DNA of 64,000 nt. It comes from Pseudoruegeria sp. SHC-113. Lineage in GTDB: Bacteria; Pseudomonadota; Alphaproteobacteria; Rhodobacterales; Rhodobacteraceae. The translations under genes and the position numbers were made by a program. Under the pieces are notes generated by a model. It worked only from the letters and a program-made list of their open reading frames with translations, was not told the DNA's origin and ran no database searches. The stretch covers positions 1 to 64,000 of the forward strand of contig NZ_JAHUBR010000001.1 of the NCBI RefSeq assembly GCF_025376885.1, given 5' to 3'. This document shows positions 1 to 8,335 of the stretch, piece by piece. Each line of letters begins with the position of its first letter. Positions within the stretch are counted from its first letter, which is position 1.

Positions 1-359
1 CCTTCCAGAAACCTAAGCTTCCGTCCGTTCCGTCCCAGCCCCGAGGCCGCCCCGTCAGTGCCTCAGCGCCGCCGGTGAAGGGGCTTTTACGGACACCCCC
101 AGAGAGTCGCAACACCAAAAAGCATCTTTTTCGCATTTTTTCCTGAAAAAGTTTCCAACCTTTTGTTTTCAAATGATTTCTAAAAGATCATAATAGCTTC
201 GAGCCTCTATCTGTCCTTGTTTTTCCGGGCCATCAGGCCCCGTCGGAACAAAGGCCGGTTGCGACGCTAACATTCCCCACAGGCTTCTCCACAGACTCGC
301 TGCCGGAATGCCCGTGACTCGGTACGCTCAAGCGCCCCGAGTGGAGGAAAACCCGCCTC
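1..359. other. AT-rich intergenic region
   Basis: No convincing gene is seen in these 359 bases. Positions about 115-240 are strikingly AT-rich for this genome, with runs of T and A, which is typical of a promoter or upstream activating region. Because msrQ ends leftward at 360, the promoter most likely serves a gene outside the window. Three GANTC sites (106-110, 294-298, 313-317) lie here, and two near-repeats of a CCCACAG/TCCACAG motif sit 12 bases apart at about 272-296. The open frames that cross the region have no ribosome site or recognisable product. Confidence 0.5.
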
Positions 360-1004
360 CTAAGACGTCGAAGGGCCCGGGCTTCTGCGTCGCGGCCAGC
401 GCAGGGAGAGCCGCGTCGCGACCAGTAGAGCAGTCACCGCCAGATAGATCAGCGGCTCGATCTGCCAGCCCTTCACCAGCATCACGTAGTGAACGCCGCC
501 CGCCAGCACCGCGAAATAGGCCAGCTTGTGCAAGCGCCGCCAGGCCGCTGCCCCCATCTTGCGGATCGACAGGTTGTTGGAGGTGATCGCCAACGGCACG
601 AGCATCAGGAACCCGGCCATGCCGATGGTGATATAGGGGCGCTTGACGATATCGGCCCAGATCTGTTCGGGGATCTGCACATCGAGCACGAGCCAGACGA
701 GCAGGTGCAGCAGGATATAGAAGAACCCCACGAGGCCGATTGCGCGCCGGTAGCGCAGCAGGTTGATCCCGGCGAAGCGACGCAGAGGGGTGATGCAGAG
801 GCTCGCGATCAGCACCTGCAGCCCCCAGAGCCCCATCTGGTGCTCCATCTCCTTGACCGGATCCACGCCCAGCCCGCCAGTCAGCCCCTGCCAGAGCAGC
901 CAGGCGGGCGGGAGTATGGCCAGCAGATAGAGCGGCCACGCCGGGATCCGGCGCGTGGCGGCATTGATCCTGTCAGCTAGGCTTGCCTCAGTAGAACGTG
1001 GCAA
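360..1004 (-). CDS. msrQ: MsrQ, heme-binding membrane subunit of the MsrPQ methionine sulfoxide reductase
   Basis: The 214-residue protein is a hydrophobic multi-span membrane protein with the ferric reductase-like fold of MsrQ (YedZ). It passes electrons from the quinone pool or a flavin reductase through b-type heme to periplasmic MsrP. Visible features are alternating hydrophobic helices from about residue 22 to 200 and conserved histidines in the helices (for example in [16 protein letters not shown] and GGVHYVML) that can ligate heme. It overlaps the 3' end of msrP by 17 bases, so the two are translationally coupled. Length and partner are normal for the family. Confidence 0.93.
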   Translation of the reverse strand: MPRSTEASLADRINAATRRIPAWPLYLLAILPPAWLLWQGLTGGLGVDPVKEMEHQMGLWGLQVLIASLCITPLRRFAGINLLRYRRAIGLVGFFYILLHLLVWLVLDVQIPEQIWADIVKRPYITIGMAGFLMLVPLAITSNNLSIRKMGAAAWRRLHKLAYFAVLAGGVHYVMLVKGWQIEPLIYLAVTALLVATRLSLRWPRRRSPGPSTS

Positions 1005-1923
1005 GGTCCATCCCCTTGTAGAGATCCATCACCTGATCGGCATAGCCGTTCATCATCAGGGTCGGCTGGCGCTTGGCGATCAGCCCGCCGCCGACCTTGC
1101 GTTCCGTGGCCTGCGACCAGCGCGGGTGGTCCACCTCGGGGTTCACGTTGGAATAGAAGCCGTATTCGCGCGGGTTCGCCATGTTCCAGCTGGTTGGCGG
1201 CTCCTCTGCCGTAAGCGAGATGCGCACAATCGACTTGATGGATTTGAACCCGTATTTCCACGGCACCACCAACCGGATCGGCGCGCCGTTCTGGTTCGGC
1301 ATCGTCTCGCCATAGAGCCCGGTGGCCATGATGGTGAGCGGATGCATCGCCTCATCGAGCCGCAGCCCTTCGCGGTAGGGCCAGTCCAGAAAGCCCCGGC
1401 GCTGGCCGGGCATCTCTTCGGGGCGCACCAGCGTTTCGAAGGCCACGTATTTCGCGCCCGGCTGCACGCCGACGCGGGCCAGAAGCTGGTTCAGCTCGAA
1501 ACCGACCCAGGGAATGACCATCGACCAGGCCTCGACACAGCGGAAGCGGTAGATGCGCTCCTCCATCTGCACGTCCTTGGTCAGATCGGCCAGATCATAG
1601 GTGCCGGGATTGTCCACGAGCCCGTCAATCTGCACCGACCACGGATCGGTGGTCAGCTGATGGGCGTGTTTGGCCGGGTCGGTCTTGCCGGTGCCGAACT
1701 CGTAGAAGTTGTTGTAGGAGGTGATGTCCTCAAAACTGTTGGGCTCAAGGTCGGTGGACAAGGAGCTCGGCACAGTGTCGATCTTCGTCGCCTGCGCCAT
1801 GCCGCCGATGCTGCCAAGCGCGGCCGTGGCACCGATCCCGCCAATCAGGGAACGGCGGTTCACGAAAACGTCTTTGGGGGTGACGTCCGCCCAGGTGAGA
1901 TCGGGTTTGTATGATGTGCGCAT
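988..1923 (-). CDS. msrP: MsrP, periplasmic molybdopterin protein-methionine-sulfoxide reductase
   Basis: MsrP repairs oxidised methionine in periplasmic proteins. The start at 1923 is chosen because a GGAGG ribosome site sits five bases upstream; an ATG eight codons earlier lies before that site. This gives 311 residues. The N-terminus carries a twin-arginine signal ([16 protein letters not shown]) for export of the folded molybdenum protein. The oxidoreductase molybdopterin domain fills the rest, with the Moco-ligating cysteine in [14 protein letters not shown]. It is the first gene of the msrPQ pair, and rluA lies upstream across a hairpin-rich gap. Confidence 0.95.
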   Translation of the reverse strand: MRTSYKPDLTWADVTPKDVFVNRRSLIGGIGATAALGSIGGMAQATKIDTVPSSLSTDLEPNSFEDITSYNNFYEFGTGKTDPAKHAHQLTTDPWSVQIDGLVDNPGTYDLADLTKDVQMEERIYRFRCVEAWSMVIPWVGFELNQLLARVGVQPGAKYVAFETLVRPEEMPGQRRGFLDWPYREGLRLDEAMHPLTIMATGLYGETMPNQNGAPIRLVVPWKYGFKSIKSIVRISLTAEEPPTSWNMANPREYGFYSNVNPEVDHPRWSQATERKVGGGLIAKRQPTLMMNGYADQVMDLYKGMDLATFY

Positions 1924-2024
1924 GGCTACCTCCGGTGTTTGCCCCACTATTCACCGAAGATAGGGCGGCAGACAAAGCGCCAAAGCCGCGCCTCACGAAG
2001 TTGTTTGCAATCGCGAGCGCCGTC

Positions 2025-2127
2025 GCGGGGGCTCTGCCCCCGCACCCCCGAGGTATTTGGAGCAAGAGGAAAGGGGGCCCTTCATCTTGGTAAAAATATC
2101 CGCGGGGTGCGGGGCAGCCAGCCCCGC
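2025..2127. repeat. Inverted pair of hairpin-bearing intergenic repeats
   Basis: Two related copies of about 48 bases face each other between rluA and msrP. The right-hand copy, read on the minus strand, matches the left in order: a GC hairpin (GCGGGGGC-tct-GCCCCCGC on the left, GCGGGGC-agcca-GCCCCGC on the right), a CGCACCCC block, then ATTT and a CAAGA-GAA tail. The layout resembles a REP-type palindromic element. From memory, similar strings occur between genes in other Rhodobacterales, which I could not check. The minus-strand hairpin followed by ATATTTTTACC could also terminate rluA transcription. Confidence 0.6.
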
Positions 2128-2157
2128 TCGCGCGCGGCGCAGCCTCGCAAGATCCGT

Positions 2158-2805
2158 TCAGAACGGAACCGGAGCCCGGAACTGCATGCCCTTGCCGCCG
2201 TCCGGATGGCGGAAGCGCAGAGACTCGGCGTGGAGCATCAAGCGCGGCGCGTTGAGGGCTTCGCCTGAGGCATAGAAGGGATCGCCGAGGATCGGGTGGC
2301 CGATTTCGCGCATGTGGACGCGGAGCTGGTGGCTGCGGCCGGTCTTGGGAAAGAGGCGCATCCGCGTTGCGCCCTCTTCCCGGCGCATCACCTTCCAGTC
2401 GGTGATGGCTTCCTTGCCGGTTTCGAAATCCACTTTCTGCAGCGGGCGGTTGGGCCAGTCCACGATCAGGGGCAGATCTACTGTGCCCGTGGTGCCCTCC
2501 ACCTGCCCGTAGACGCGCGCCACGTAGGTTTTCTTGGTCTGCCGTTTTTCGAACTGCAGCCCGAGGTGACGCTGCGCGTGGGGCGTGAGCGCAAAGACCA
2601 TGACGCCCGAGGTATCCCTGTCCAGCCGGTGCACGAGCAGCGCTTCCGGGAAGGCCGCTTGAATCCGGGCGATCAGGCAATCTGCAAGGTGTTCGCCCTT
2701 GCCCGGCACAGAGAGCAGGCCGGAGGGCTTGTTGACCACGAGGATCTCGTGATCGTGGTGCAGGATGTCCAGCGGGGTGTCGGGCGGCGCATAGGTATCG
2801 TCCAT
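2158..2805 (-). CDS. rluA: RluA-family pseudouridine synthase
   Basis: The protein isomerises uridine to pseudouridine in structured RNA. The catalytic signature HRLDRDTSG is present, with the aspartate as nucleophile, preceded by the typical HDHEILVVNKPSGLLSVPG strand region and followed by the GRSHQLRVHM motif. With the start at 2805 (MDDTY) it has 215 residues, the size of the short RluA class that modifies 23S rRNA position 746 and tRNA position 32. A longer frame from 2841 would add 12 basic residues without a better ribosome site. Assignment to RluA rather than another short paralog is from overall resemblance. Confidence 0.85.
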   Translation of the reverse strand: MDDTYAPPDTPLDILHHDHEILVVNKPSGLLSVPGKGEHLADCLIARIQAAFPEALLVHRLDRDTSGVMVFALTPHAQRHLGLQFEKRQTKKTYVARVYGQVEGTTGTVDLPLIVDWPNRPLQKVDFETGKEAITDWKVMRREEGATRMRLFPKTGRSHQLRVHMREIGHPILGDPFYASGEALNAPRLMLHAESLRFRHPDGGKGMQFRAPVPF

Positions 2806-2847
2806 GTGCGCTGGCCTAGCCTTGGGAACGGCGCGGCGCAAGCCGTC

Positions 2848-3231
2848 TCACGGATGTTGCTCCGGGCCGTCTTCGATCTCGTAGTAGCCCGGCTTGTCGG
2901 CCACGTAGATGTGTTTGGCCGTTGTCAGGCCTTCTGGCGCGTCCAGCGTGCCGGAGCCGATGGATGTCATGCCTTCGCCGTCCATGCGCCAGAACAGGCT
3001 CGCACCGCAGCCCTTGCAGAAGCCGCGCTCGGCTTTCTCGGAGGAGCGAAACCACACAAGCCCCTCATTGCAGGTAATCCGCAAGCGCGCGTCGGGCACC
3101 TGCGTGGCCGACCAATAGTGCCCGCTGGTTTTGCGGCACTGGCTGCAGTGGCAGGCCACAGAGGGGCGCAAAGGCCCCTCGACCTCGTAGCGCACGGCGC
3201 CGCAGAGGCAGGAACCGGTGTAAAGACTCAT
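2848..3231 (-). CDS. GFA-family (CENP-V/GFA) zinc-binding protein
   Basis: The 127-residue protein has the cysteine pattern of the glutathione-dependent formaldehyde-activating (GFA/CENP-V) fold: GSCLCGAVRYEV near the N-terminus, then CHCSQCRKTSG, then FCKGCGASLFW, giving two zinc sites. Most family members have no proven reaction. The start at 3231 overlaps the stop of the upstream LysE-type gene as ATGA, and the longer open frame to 3378 only runs through that gene. It is the last gene of the overlapped thiolase operon. Confidence 0.85.
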   Translation of the reverse strand: MSLYTGSCLCGAVRYEVEGPLRPSVACHCSQCRKTSGHYWSATQVPDARLRITCNEGLVWFRSSEKAERGFCKGCGASLFWRMDGEGMTSIGSGTLDAPEGLTTAKHIYVADKPGYYEIEDGPEQHP

Positions 3232-3854
3232 GCGCGCCCTCCCATCGACAGGGCAGTCACGCCCAGCAGAAGCCCATATACCACGAAACACCCCGCCATG
3301 ATCCGACGAAACCAGAGATTGAGCACTGCCCCCAGCGCTGCGCGGCCCATACCCGCGCCGAGCGCGGTGTAGCCACAATAGGACAGCGCGGTCAGCGTCA
3401 GCGCTGTGGGCATGATCGCCCCCATCTGCGACCAGATCGGCACCTCAGGCTGCACGAACTGCGAAAAGGCAGCCAGGTAGCCCGCCACGCTCTTGGCATT
3501 GATCGTCGCGATCAGCAGCGCCTTGGTGAAGATGCCGCGCCCCGTCACCCCCCGCACGCGCGGAGGTTTACCGGCGGCCAGCCAGCCCTTGACGCCAAGG
3601 CCGATCAGGAAGAGCGCCCCAAGGATCTTCATCGCGAGGAAAAGCTTGGGTGAGGCCGCGATCACCGCCGTCACGCCCGCTGCCGAGAGCAGCAGGAACG
3701 CCGTGGCCTGACACAGGATCGCCGCCACACCCCAGAGCGCCCGGCGAAACCCGAACTGCATCCCGTTCTGGATGCAGTTCACCGCATTGGGCCCCGGCGT
3801 GACGACGAAGACCGCCCAGAACAGCGCAAAGACGGCCCAGCCCTCGACGCTCAT
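3228..3854 (-). CDS. LysE/RhtB-family amino-acid exporter
   Basis: This 208-residue inner-membrane protein has the LysE fold: the N-terminal signature VTPGPNAVNCIQNGMQFGFRRALWG, split here over two short motifs (TPGPNAV and GFRRAL), then about five or six hydrophobic helices. Relatives export amino acids such as homoserine, threonine or lysine; the substrate here cannot be read from sequence. It overlaps the fRMsr gene upstream (3851-3854) and the GFA gene downstream by four bases each, so it is translationally coupled to both. Confidence 0.85.
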   Translation of the reverse strand: MSVEGWAVFALFWAVFVVTPGPNAVNCIQNGMQFGFRRALWGVAAILCQATAFLLLSAAGVTAVIAASPKLFLAMKILGALFLIGLGVKGWLAAGKPPRVRGVTGRGIFTKALLIATINAKSVAGYLAAFSQFVQPEVPIWSQMGAIMPTALTLTALSYCGYTALGAGMGRAALGAVLNLWFRRIMAGCFVVYGLLLGVTALSMGGRA

Positions 3855-4312
3855 GCGGCCCCGTGGAACACGCGCGCGAGAATCCCGGCGAGCGCCTCGG
3901 CATCCGCTTCGGTGAAGGCGCCGGGCAAGTCGCTGTCCAGATCGAAGACCCCGAGCAGATCGCCCTGTCCGTTCCAGACAGGCAGCACCAGTTCGGAGCG
4001 CGTGGAGGAGGCGCAGGCGATATGGCCGGGGAAGGCATCGACATCCGGCACCAGCTGCACCTCGCCCGTGCGCGCCGCCGCGCCGCAGACACCGCGCGCA
4101 AACGGGATCACGAGGCAGCCGTGCCCGCCCTGATAGGGGCCGATCTTCAGCACCTCATTCCCAACGTTGCGGTAGAAACCCGTCCAGTTGAAGCGGTCAT
4201 CGCTGTGGTGCACTTCGCAGGCAACGGTGGCCATGAGGGCCACCGCATCCGTTTCGCCTTCGGTCAGGCTGTCGAGCACCTTCCCGAGGTCCGTATAATC
4301 CACCCGCGTCAT
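3851..4312 (-). CDS. msrC: Free methionine-(R)-sulfoxide reductase (fRMsr, GAF fold)
   Basis: The enzyme reduces free Met-R-sulfoxide in the cytosol using thioredoxin. The 153-residue protein is a single GAF domain with the diagnostic signatures GCLVIPFARGVCGAAAR and DVDAFPGHIACASSTRSE. The three cysteines at 66, 76 and 100 keep the 10 and 24 residue spacing of the catalytic and resolving cysteines in characterised fRMsr. It overlaps both neighbours by four bases, in an operon with thiolase and LysE. The periplasmic MsrPQ system about 2 kb away does the matching repair on protein-bound methionine. Confidence 0.92.
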   Translation of the reverse strand: MTRVDYTDLGKVLDSLTEGETDAVALMATVACEVHHSDDRFNWTGFYRNVGNEVLKIGPYQGGHGCLVIPFARGVCGAAARTGEVQLVPDVDAFPGHIACASSTRSELVLPVWNGQGDLLGVFDLDSDLPGAFTEADAEALAGILARVFHGAA

Positions 4313-5487
4313 GGGCGTTCGATCGCGATGGCCGTGCCTTCGCCGCCGCCGATACAGATCGCCGCCACGCCGCGCTTGAGGCCGCGCTTTTCCAGCGCGT
4401 TCAGCAGCGTCACGATGATCCGCGCGCCGGATGCACCGATCGGGTGGCCCAGCGCGCAGGCGCCGCCATTCACGTTCACCTTCTCGCGCGGCAGGCCCAT
4501 CTCGTGCATGAAAGCCATCGGCACCACGGCGAAGGCCTCGTTCACCTCCCAGAGATCGACGCTTTCGGCCTCCCAGCCGATCTTGGCCAGCAGCTTCTGG
4601 GCCGCCGGGACGGGCGCGGTGGTGAAGAGGCCCGGGGCCTGCGCGTGGCTGGAATAGCCAAGGATGCGGGCCCGAATAGGCAGGCCCTGTGCCGTGGCGG
4701 CTTCTTCGCTGGCAAGCACCAATGCCGCCGCCCCATCCGAGATGGACGACGCATTGGCCGGGGTCACCGTGCCATCGGCGCGAAAGGCGGGCTTGAGCGT
4801 CGGGATCTTCTCGGGTCGCGCATTGCCGGGCTGCTCGTCCTCCGCGATCACCACATCGCCCCGGCGGGTCTTCAGCGTGACAGGCGCAATCTCGCCCTCA
4901 AAGGCCCCGCTCTTCTGTGCTTCGAGCGCGTTTGCGAGCGATTTCAGCGCATAGGCATCCTGATCGGCGCGGGTGAACTGGAAGGCCTCGGCGCAATCCT
5001 CGGCAAAGGTGCCCATCAGCCGGCCCTTGTCGTAGGCGTCCTCCAGCCCGTCGAGGAACATGCTGTCCTGCACCTGCTGGTGGCCGATCCGCGCGCCGCC
5101 GCGCATCTTGGGCAACAGGTAGGGCGCGTTCGTCATGCTCTCCATGCCTCCGGCGACCATCAGCCCGGCGCGGCCCAGCGCGATCTGATCGGCAGCTACC
5201 ATGGCGGCCTGCATGCCGGAGCCGCACATCTTGTTGAGCGTCGTGGCGGGCACCTCTTCGCCAAGGCCCGCCTTGAAGCCCGCCTGCCGTGCGGGGGCCT
5301 GCCCTTGCCCGGCGGGCAGCACGCAGCCCATCACAATTTCCTCGATCTTCTCCGGCGCGGTGCCTGCATTCTCCAGCGCGGCGCGGATCGCGGCCCCGCC
5401 CAGCTCTGCGGCACTGGCCTCCGCGAAGGCCCCCTGAAAGCCGCCCATGGGCGTGCGGGCGGCCCCGACGATAACAACCGATGTCAT
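4309..5487 (-). CDS. Acetyl-CoA acetyltransferase (thiolase)
   Basis: The 392-residue protein is a biosynthetic-type thiolase that condenses or cleaves acyl-CoA units (acetoacetyl-CoA for the canonical enzyme). The acyl-accepting cysteine is Cys88 in NKMCGSGMQA; the C-terminal catalytic His and Cys lie in GGACALGHPIGASGAR and CIGGGEG. Length is normal. A GGAGAG ribosome site precedes the ATG. It heads the operon with fRMsr, LysE and GFA genes. No acetoacetyl-CoA reductase adjoins it, so a role in polyhydroxybutyrate synthesis is not supported by context. Confidence 0.9.
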   Translation of the reverse strand: MTSVVIVGAARTPMGGFQGAFAEASAAELGGAAIRAALENAGTAPEKIEEIVMGCVLPAGQGQAPARQAGFKAGLGEEVPATTLNKMCGSGMQAAMVAADQIALGRAGLMVAGGMESMTNAPYLLPKMRGGARIGHQQVQDSMFLDGLEDAYDKGRLMGTFAEDCAEAFQFTRADQDAYALKSLANALEAQKSGAFEGEIAPVTLKTRRGDVVIAEDEQPGNARPEKIPTLKPAFRADGTVTPANASSISDGAAALVLASEEAATAQGLPIRARILGYSSHAQAPGLFTTAPVPAAQKLLAKIGWEAESVDLWEVNEAFAVVPMAFMHEMGLPREKVNVNGGACALGHPIGASGARIIVTLLNALEKRGLKRGVAAICIGGGEGTAIAIERP

Positions 5488-5603
5488 TTGGTCTCTCCTC
5501 TGCAGGCCGTGGCCTGCTCTCTCTCGCTCTCGGGCATACGCATACCGAATGGTAACCTTTGCCGTCTAGCCTTCTTGCCAGATGTGATCATTCGGAGGCT
5601 GCA

Positions 5604-5942
5604 ATGCATTTGTCGTCACAAGACGTAGGGGATGTCCGGGTCGTTGCGCTCGAAGAATCGCGTCTCGATTCGGCCGGGGCGCTTGAATTCAAGGAGCAGA
5701 TGCGCTCGATCGGCTCCGGCGGCCCCGGCCGGGTCATTCTGGATATGGCGCAGGTGCAGTTTCTGGACAGCAGCGGCCTTGGCGCGCTTGTCGCGGTGAT
5801 GAAGCTGCTTGCCCCGGACGTGAAGCTCGAGGTCGCCGCGCTGGCCCCTGCCGTGGCGCAGGTGTTCAAGCTCACCCGGATGGACAGCGTTTTCAAGGTG
5901 CATGACAGCGCCGAAGCCGCCGCCGCGGCGGCTGCAACCTAA
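5604..5942 (+). CDS. STAS-domain anti-sigma factor antagonist (RsbV/SpoIIAA type)
   Basis: With the start at 5604, five bases after a GGAGG site, the protein has 112 residues and is a single STAS domain. The loop LDSSGLGAL places Ser56 where SpoIIAA and RsbV carry the serine phosphorylated by their partner kinase. It would bind and neutralise an anti-sigma kinase when unphosphorylated. The next gene, 19 bases downstream, encodes exactly such a HATPase, so this is a partner-switching pair. No sigma factor or PP2C phosphatase is adjacent. The C-terminus ends in an alanine run. Confidence 0.88.
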   Translation: MHLSSQDVGDVRVVALEESRLDSAGALEFKEQMRSIGSGGPGRVILDMAQVQFLDSSGLGALVAVMKLLAPDVKLEVAALAPAVAQVFKLTRMDSVFKVHDSAEAAAAAAAT

Positions 5943-5961
5943 CACAAGGGCGGAAACCTCC

Positions 5962-6423
5962 ATGGGAGAGACACAGACAGACGGGCCCATCACCCTGCGC
6001 ATCCCCGGCGATCCGCATTCCGTGCGCGCCGCGCTGGACAGGATCGACGAGGCCCTGCGCGGGGTCACGCAGGATCCGGCGATCTGGGATCAGGCGCAGA
6101 TCGTCTTGGCCGAAGTGATGAACAACGTGGTGGAACACGCCTATGCCGCGCTGAACGGCTCGATCGAGGTGCAGATCGCCCCCAAGGGCGAAGCCATCAG
6201 TTTCCTTGTCACCGATGAAGGCGCGCCGATGCCGGCGGGTGCCCTGCCCACGGGCCATGCCGTCGAGGAGGATACGGCGCTGGACGATCTGCCAGAAGGC
6301 GGCTTTGGCTGGCTGCTGATCCGGCAGATCGCGCAGGATCTGTCCTATCAACGGGTCGGCCCCCGCAACGAACTGCGGTTTCGGCTGGATCTGGCAAGCA
6401 CACCGGAAGGCAGCCATTCGTAG
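5962..6423 (+). CDS. Anti-sigma regulatory kinase, HATPase_c (RsbW/SpoIIAB type)
   Basis: The 153-residue protein carries the GHKL ATP-binding motifs of RsbW-like serine kinases: N-box LAEVMNNVVEHAY, G1 box VTDEGAPMP, and a glycine-rich lid GGFGWLLIRQI. Such proteins hold a sigma factor inactive and phosphorylate their STAS antagonist. An upstream in-frame start at 5902 would overlap the STAS gene; the start at 5962, after a GGGCGGA element, fits the family length better. The target is unknown from context; a response regulator or a different effector is also possible. Confidence 0.85.
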   Translation: MGETQTDGPITLRIPGDPHSVRAALDRIDEALRGVTQDPAIWDQAQIVLAEVMNNVVEHAYAALNGSIEVQIAPKGEAISFLVTDEGAPMPAGALPTGHAVEEDTALDDLPEGGFGWLLIRQIAQDLSYQRVGPRNELRFRLDLASTPEGSHS

Positions 6424-6752
6424 ACGGCGCACCGTCTGCGGCAGTCCCCCGGCCGGGTTATTGATCGGCCGGCGGATTTGCCATGCCGGGGGTCGACCAG
6501 AGCATTGAGCGCCCCCCAACGAGGCATCGCCCCAATACCGCCACATTCGCTCCGCAACGAGGCCCCAAAGAAGCGCCATACTGATCGCGTAGCTGCTATC
6601 TGGCTTCCCCCGGTGCCGTGAGCAACAGCCCCCACCTTTGCGCGCACCGGGGTCCAGATCGCAGATTTCCCCCACAGACTCGCAACTCAAATTGATGTTG
6701 AATTTCCCGAAGTGCAGCCTAGGCTCCTGACCGGACGTTGAAGGAGCATGAC
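6424..6752. other. Intergenic region between the kinase gene and the GGT-like gene
   Basis: About 330 bases without a gene I can support. It begins with two short inverted repeats (6422-6437, and 6449-6472), then carries GC-rich sequence, and ends with a more AT-rich stretch from 6685 that probably holds the promoter of the gene at 6753. A GACTC (GANTC) site lies at 6678-6682. Open frames on the minus strand cross the region but lack a ribosome site and a recognisable product. Confidence 0.4.
6449..6472 (+). terminator. Possible terminator hairpin after the kinase gene
   Basis: Seven-base arms CCGGCCG and CGGCCGG enclose a ten-base loop, 26 bases after the kinase stop codon. There is no T-run, so intrinsic termination is uncertain. 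A second six-base palindrome (AGACGG/CCGTCT) sits directly at the stop codon. Confidence 0.3.
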
Positions 6753-8333
6753 ATGCGGGATTTCCACCTGCCCGGGCGCTCGCCCGTTTTCGCAACCAAT
6801 GGCCTCTGTGCCACCTCGCACCCGCTGGCGGCGAAGGTCGCCATCCAGATGCTGGAGTCCGGCGGCAACGCCATGGACGCCGCCATCGCTGGCGCGGTGC
6901 TGCTTGGGATTTGCGAACCGCAGATGACGGGGATCGGCGGCGATTGCTTCGTGCTTTTGAAGCCTGCCGGGCGCGAGGACATCATCGCCCTGAACGGCTC
7001 GGGCCGCGCCCCGGCTGGCTTGAGCGCGGCGGCACTGCGCGCGGAGGGCCACAAGGTCATGCCCCCGCTCAGCGCGCATGCCGTCACCGTGCCGGGCGCG
7101 GTGGATGCCTTCTGCCGCCTGTCCAAGGATTGGGGCAAGGCCGGGCTGAAAGCGAGCCTTGCGCCGGCCATCCACTACGCCGAGGCCGGCGTGCCCGTGG
7201 CCCCGCGCACCGCTTTCGACTGGGCGCTGGCCGAGGGCGCGCTGCAGGGCGACGCGCGGCGGGACTACCTTTTCGATGGCAAAGCCCCGCGCCCCGGGCA
7301 AATCTTCCGCGCCCCGAAGCAGGCCGACGTGCTGCGCCGCATCGCAATGGAAGGGCGCGCCGGCTTCTACGAAGGCGAGGTGGCCGAGGATATGGTCGAC
7401 TCCCTGCGTGCGCTCGGCGGCAGCCACACGCTGGAGGATTTCGCGGCGACAGCCTGCGAATACACCGAACCGGTGAGCGGTAGCTATGGCGGGATCGAAC
7501 TGGTTGAACATGCCCCGAACGGCCACGGCGCAACGGCGATCCTGCTGGCCAATATCCTGAAGCATTTCGACATCGCGTCTATGGACCCCTTCGGCGCGCA
7601 ACGCGCCCATATCGAGGCCGAAGCCGCGAAGCTGGCCTATGACGCCCGCAACCGCTTTCTTGCGGATGCCGATTTCACCACGCGGCTTGCCCATATGCTG
7701 GCACCGGAAACGGCCGAAGCACTTGCCGCGCTGATCGATCCGAAACGCGCGATGGCCGATCCCCACAAGTTGAGCGAACAGGTCCACAAGGACACGATCT
7801 ACATCACCGTTGTGGACAAGGATCGCATGGCCGTGTCGCTGATCTATTCGATCTTCCACAGTTTCGGCTCGGGCCTCGCCTCCGCGAAATTCGGCATCAA
7901 CTTCCAGAACCGTGGCGCGGGCTTCACGCTGGAGGAAGGCCACCCGAACGAGGCCGGTGGCGGCAAACGCCCGATGCACACGATCATCCCCGGCATGCTG
8001 AAACAGGACGGCAAGGTGATCATGCCCTTTGGCGTGATGGGCGGGGCCTACCAGCCCAACGGCCACGCGCGTTTCCTGTCAAACATGGTGGATTTCGGCA
8101 TGGACCCCCAAAGCGCCATCGACGCGCCGCGCTGCTTCTCTGACGCAGGCGACATGAAGGTGGAGCGCGGCTATGGCGAGGCCGTCAAGGCGGAACTGGC
8201 GGAGATGGGCCACAGGATCGTGGACCCGGACACCGCGATCGGCGGCGCGCAGGCGATTCGGATCCATGCAGACAGCGGCGTGCTTGAGGGGGCCTCGGAC
8301 CCCCGCAAGGACGGCTGCGCGCTGGGGTATTGA
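6753..8333 (+). CDS. Gamma-glutamyltransferase-family Ntn hydrolase
   Basis: The 526-residue protein belongs to the gamma-glutamyltranspeptidase family. Family members self-cleave before a threonine that then attacks gamma-glutamyl compounds such as glutathione. The N-terminal signature SGGNAMDAAIA is clear. The likely nucleophile is Thr348 in KDTIYITVVDKD, the position used in the YwrD-like branch. No signal peptide is seen, so a cytoplasmic location is likely, unlike periplasmic Ggt. The start at 6753 follows an AAGGAG site; a TTG five codons earlier precedes that site. A rhodanese gene follows directly. Confidence 0.85.
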   Translation: MRDFHLPGRSPVFATNGLCATSHPLAAKVAIQMLESGGNAMDAAIAGAVLLGICEPQMTGIGGDCFVLLKPAGREDIIALNGSGRAPAGLSAAALRAEGHKVMPPLSAHAVTVPGAVDAFCRLSKDWGKAGLKASLAPAIHYAEAGVPVAPRTAFDWALAEGALQGDARRDYLFDGKAPRPGQIFRAPKQADVLRRIAMEGRAGFYEGEVAEDMVDSLRALGGSHTLEDFAATACEYTEPVSGSYGGIELVEHAPNGHGATAILLANILKHFDIASMDPFGAQRAHIEAEAAKLAYDARNRFLADADFTTRLAHMLAPETAEALAALIDPKRAMADPHKLSEQVHKDTIYITVVDKDRMAVSLIYSIFHSFGSGLASAKFGINFQNRGAGFTLEEGHPNEAGGGKRPMHTIIPGMLKQDGKVIMPFGVMGGAYQPNGHARFLSNMVDFGMDPQSAIDAPRCFSDAGDMKVERGYGEAVKAELAEMGHRIVDPDTAIGGAQAIRIHADSGVLEGASDPRKDGCALGY

Positions 8334-8335
8334 GC

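Noticed and set aside
6480-6700. Minus-strand open frames in the gap before the GGT-like gene
   Set aside because: They have no ribosome site, cross the ends of neighbouring genes, and give no recognisable product.
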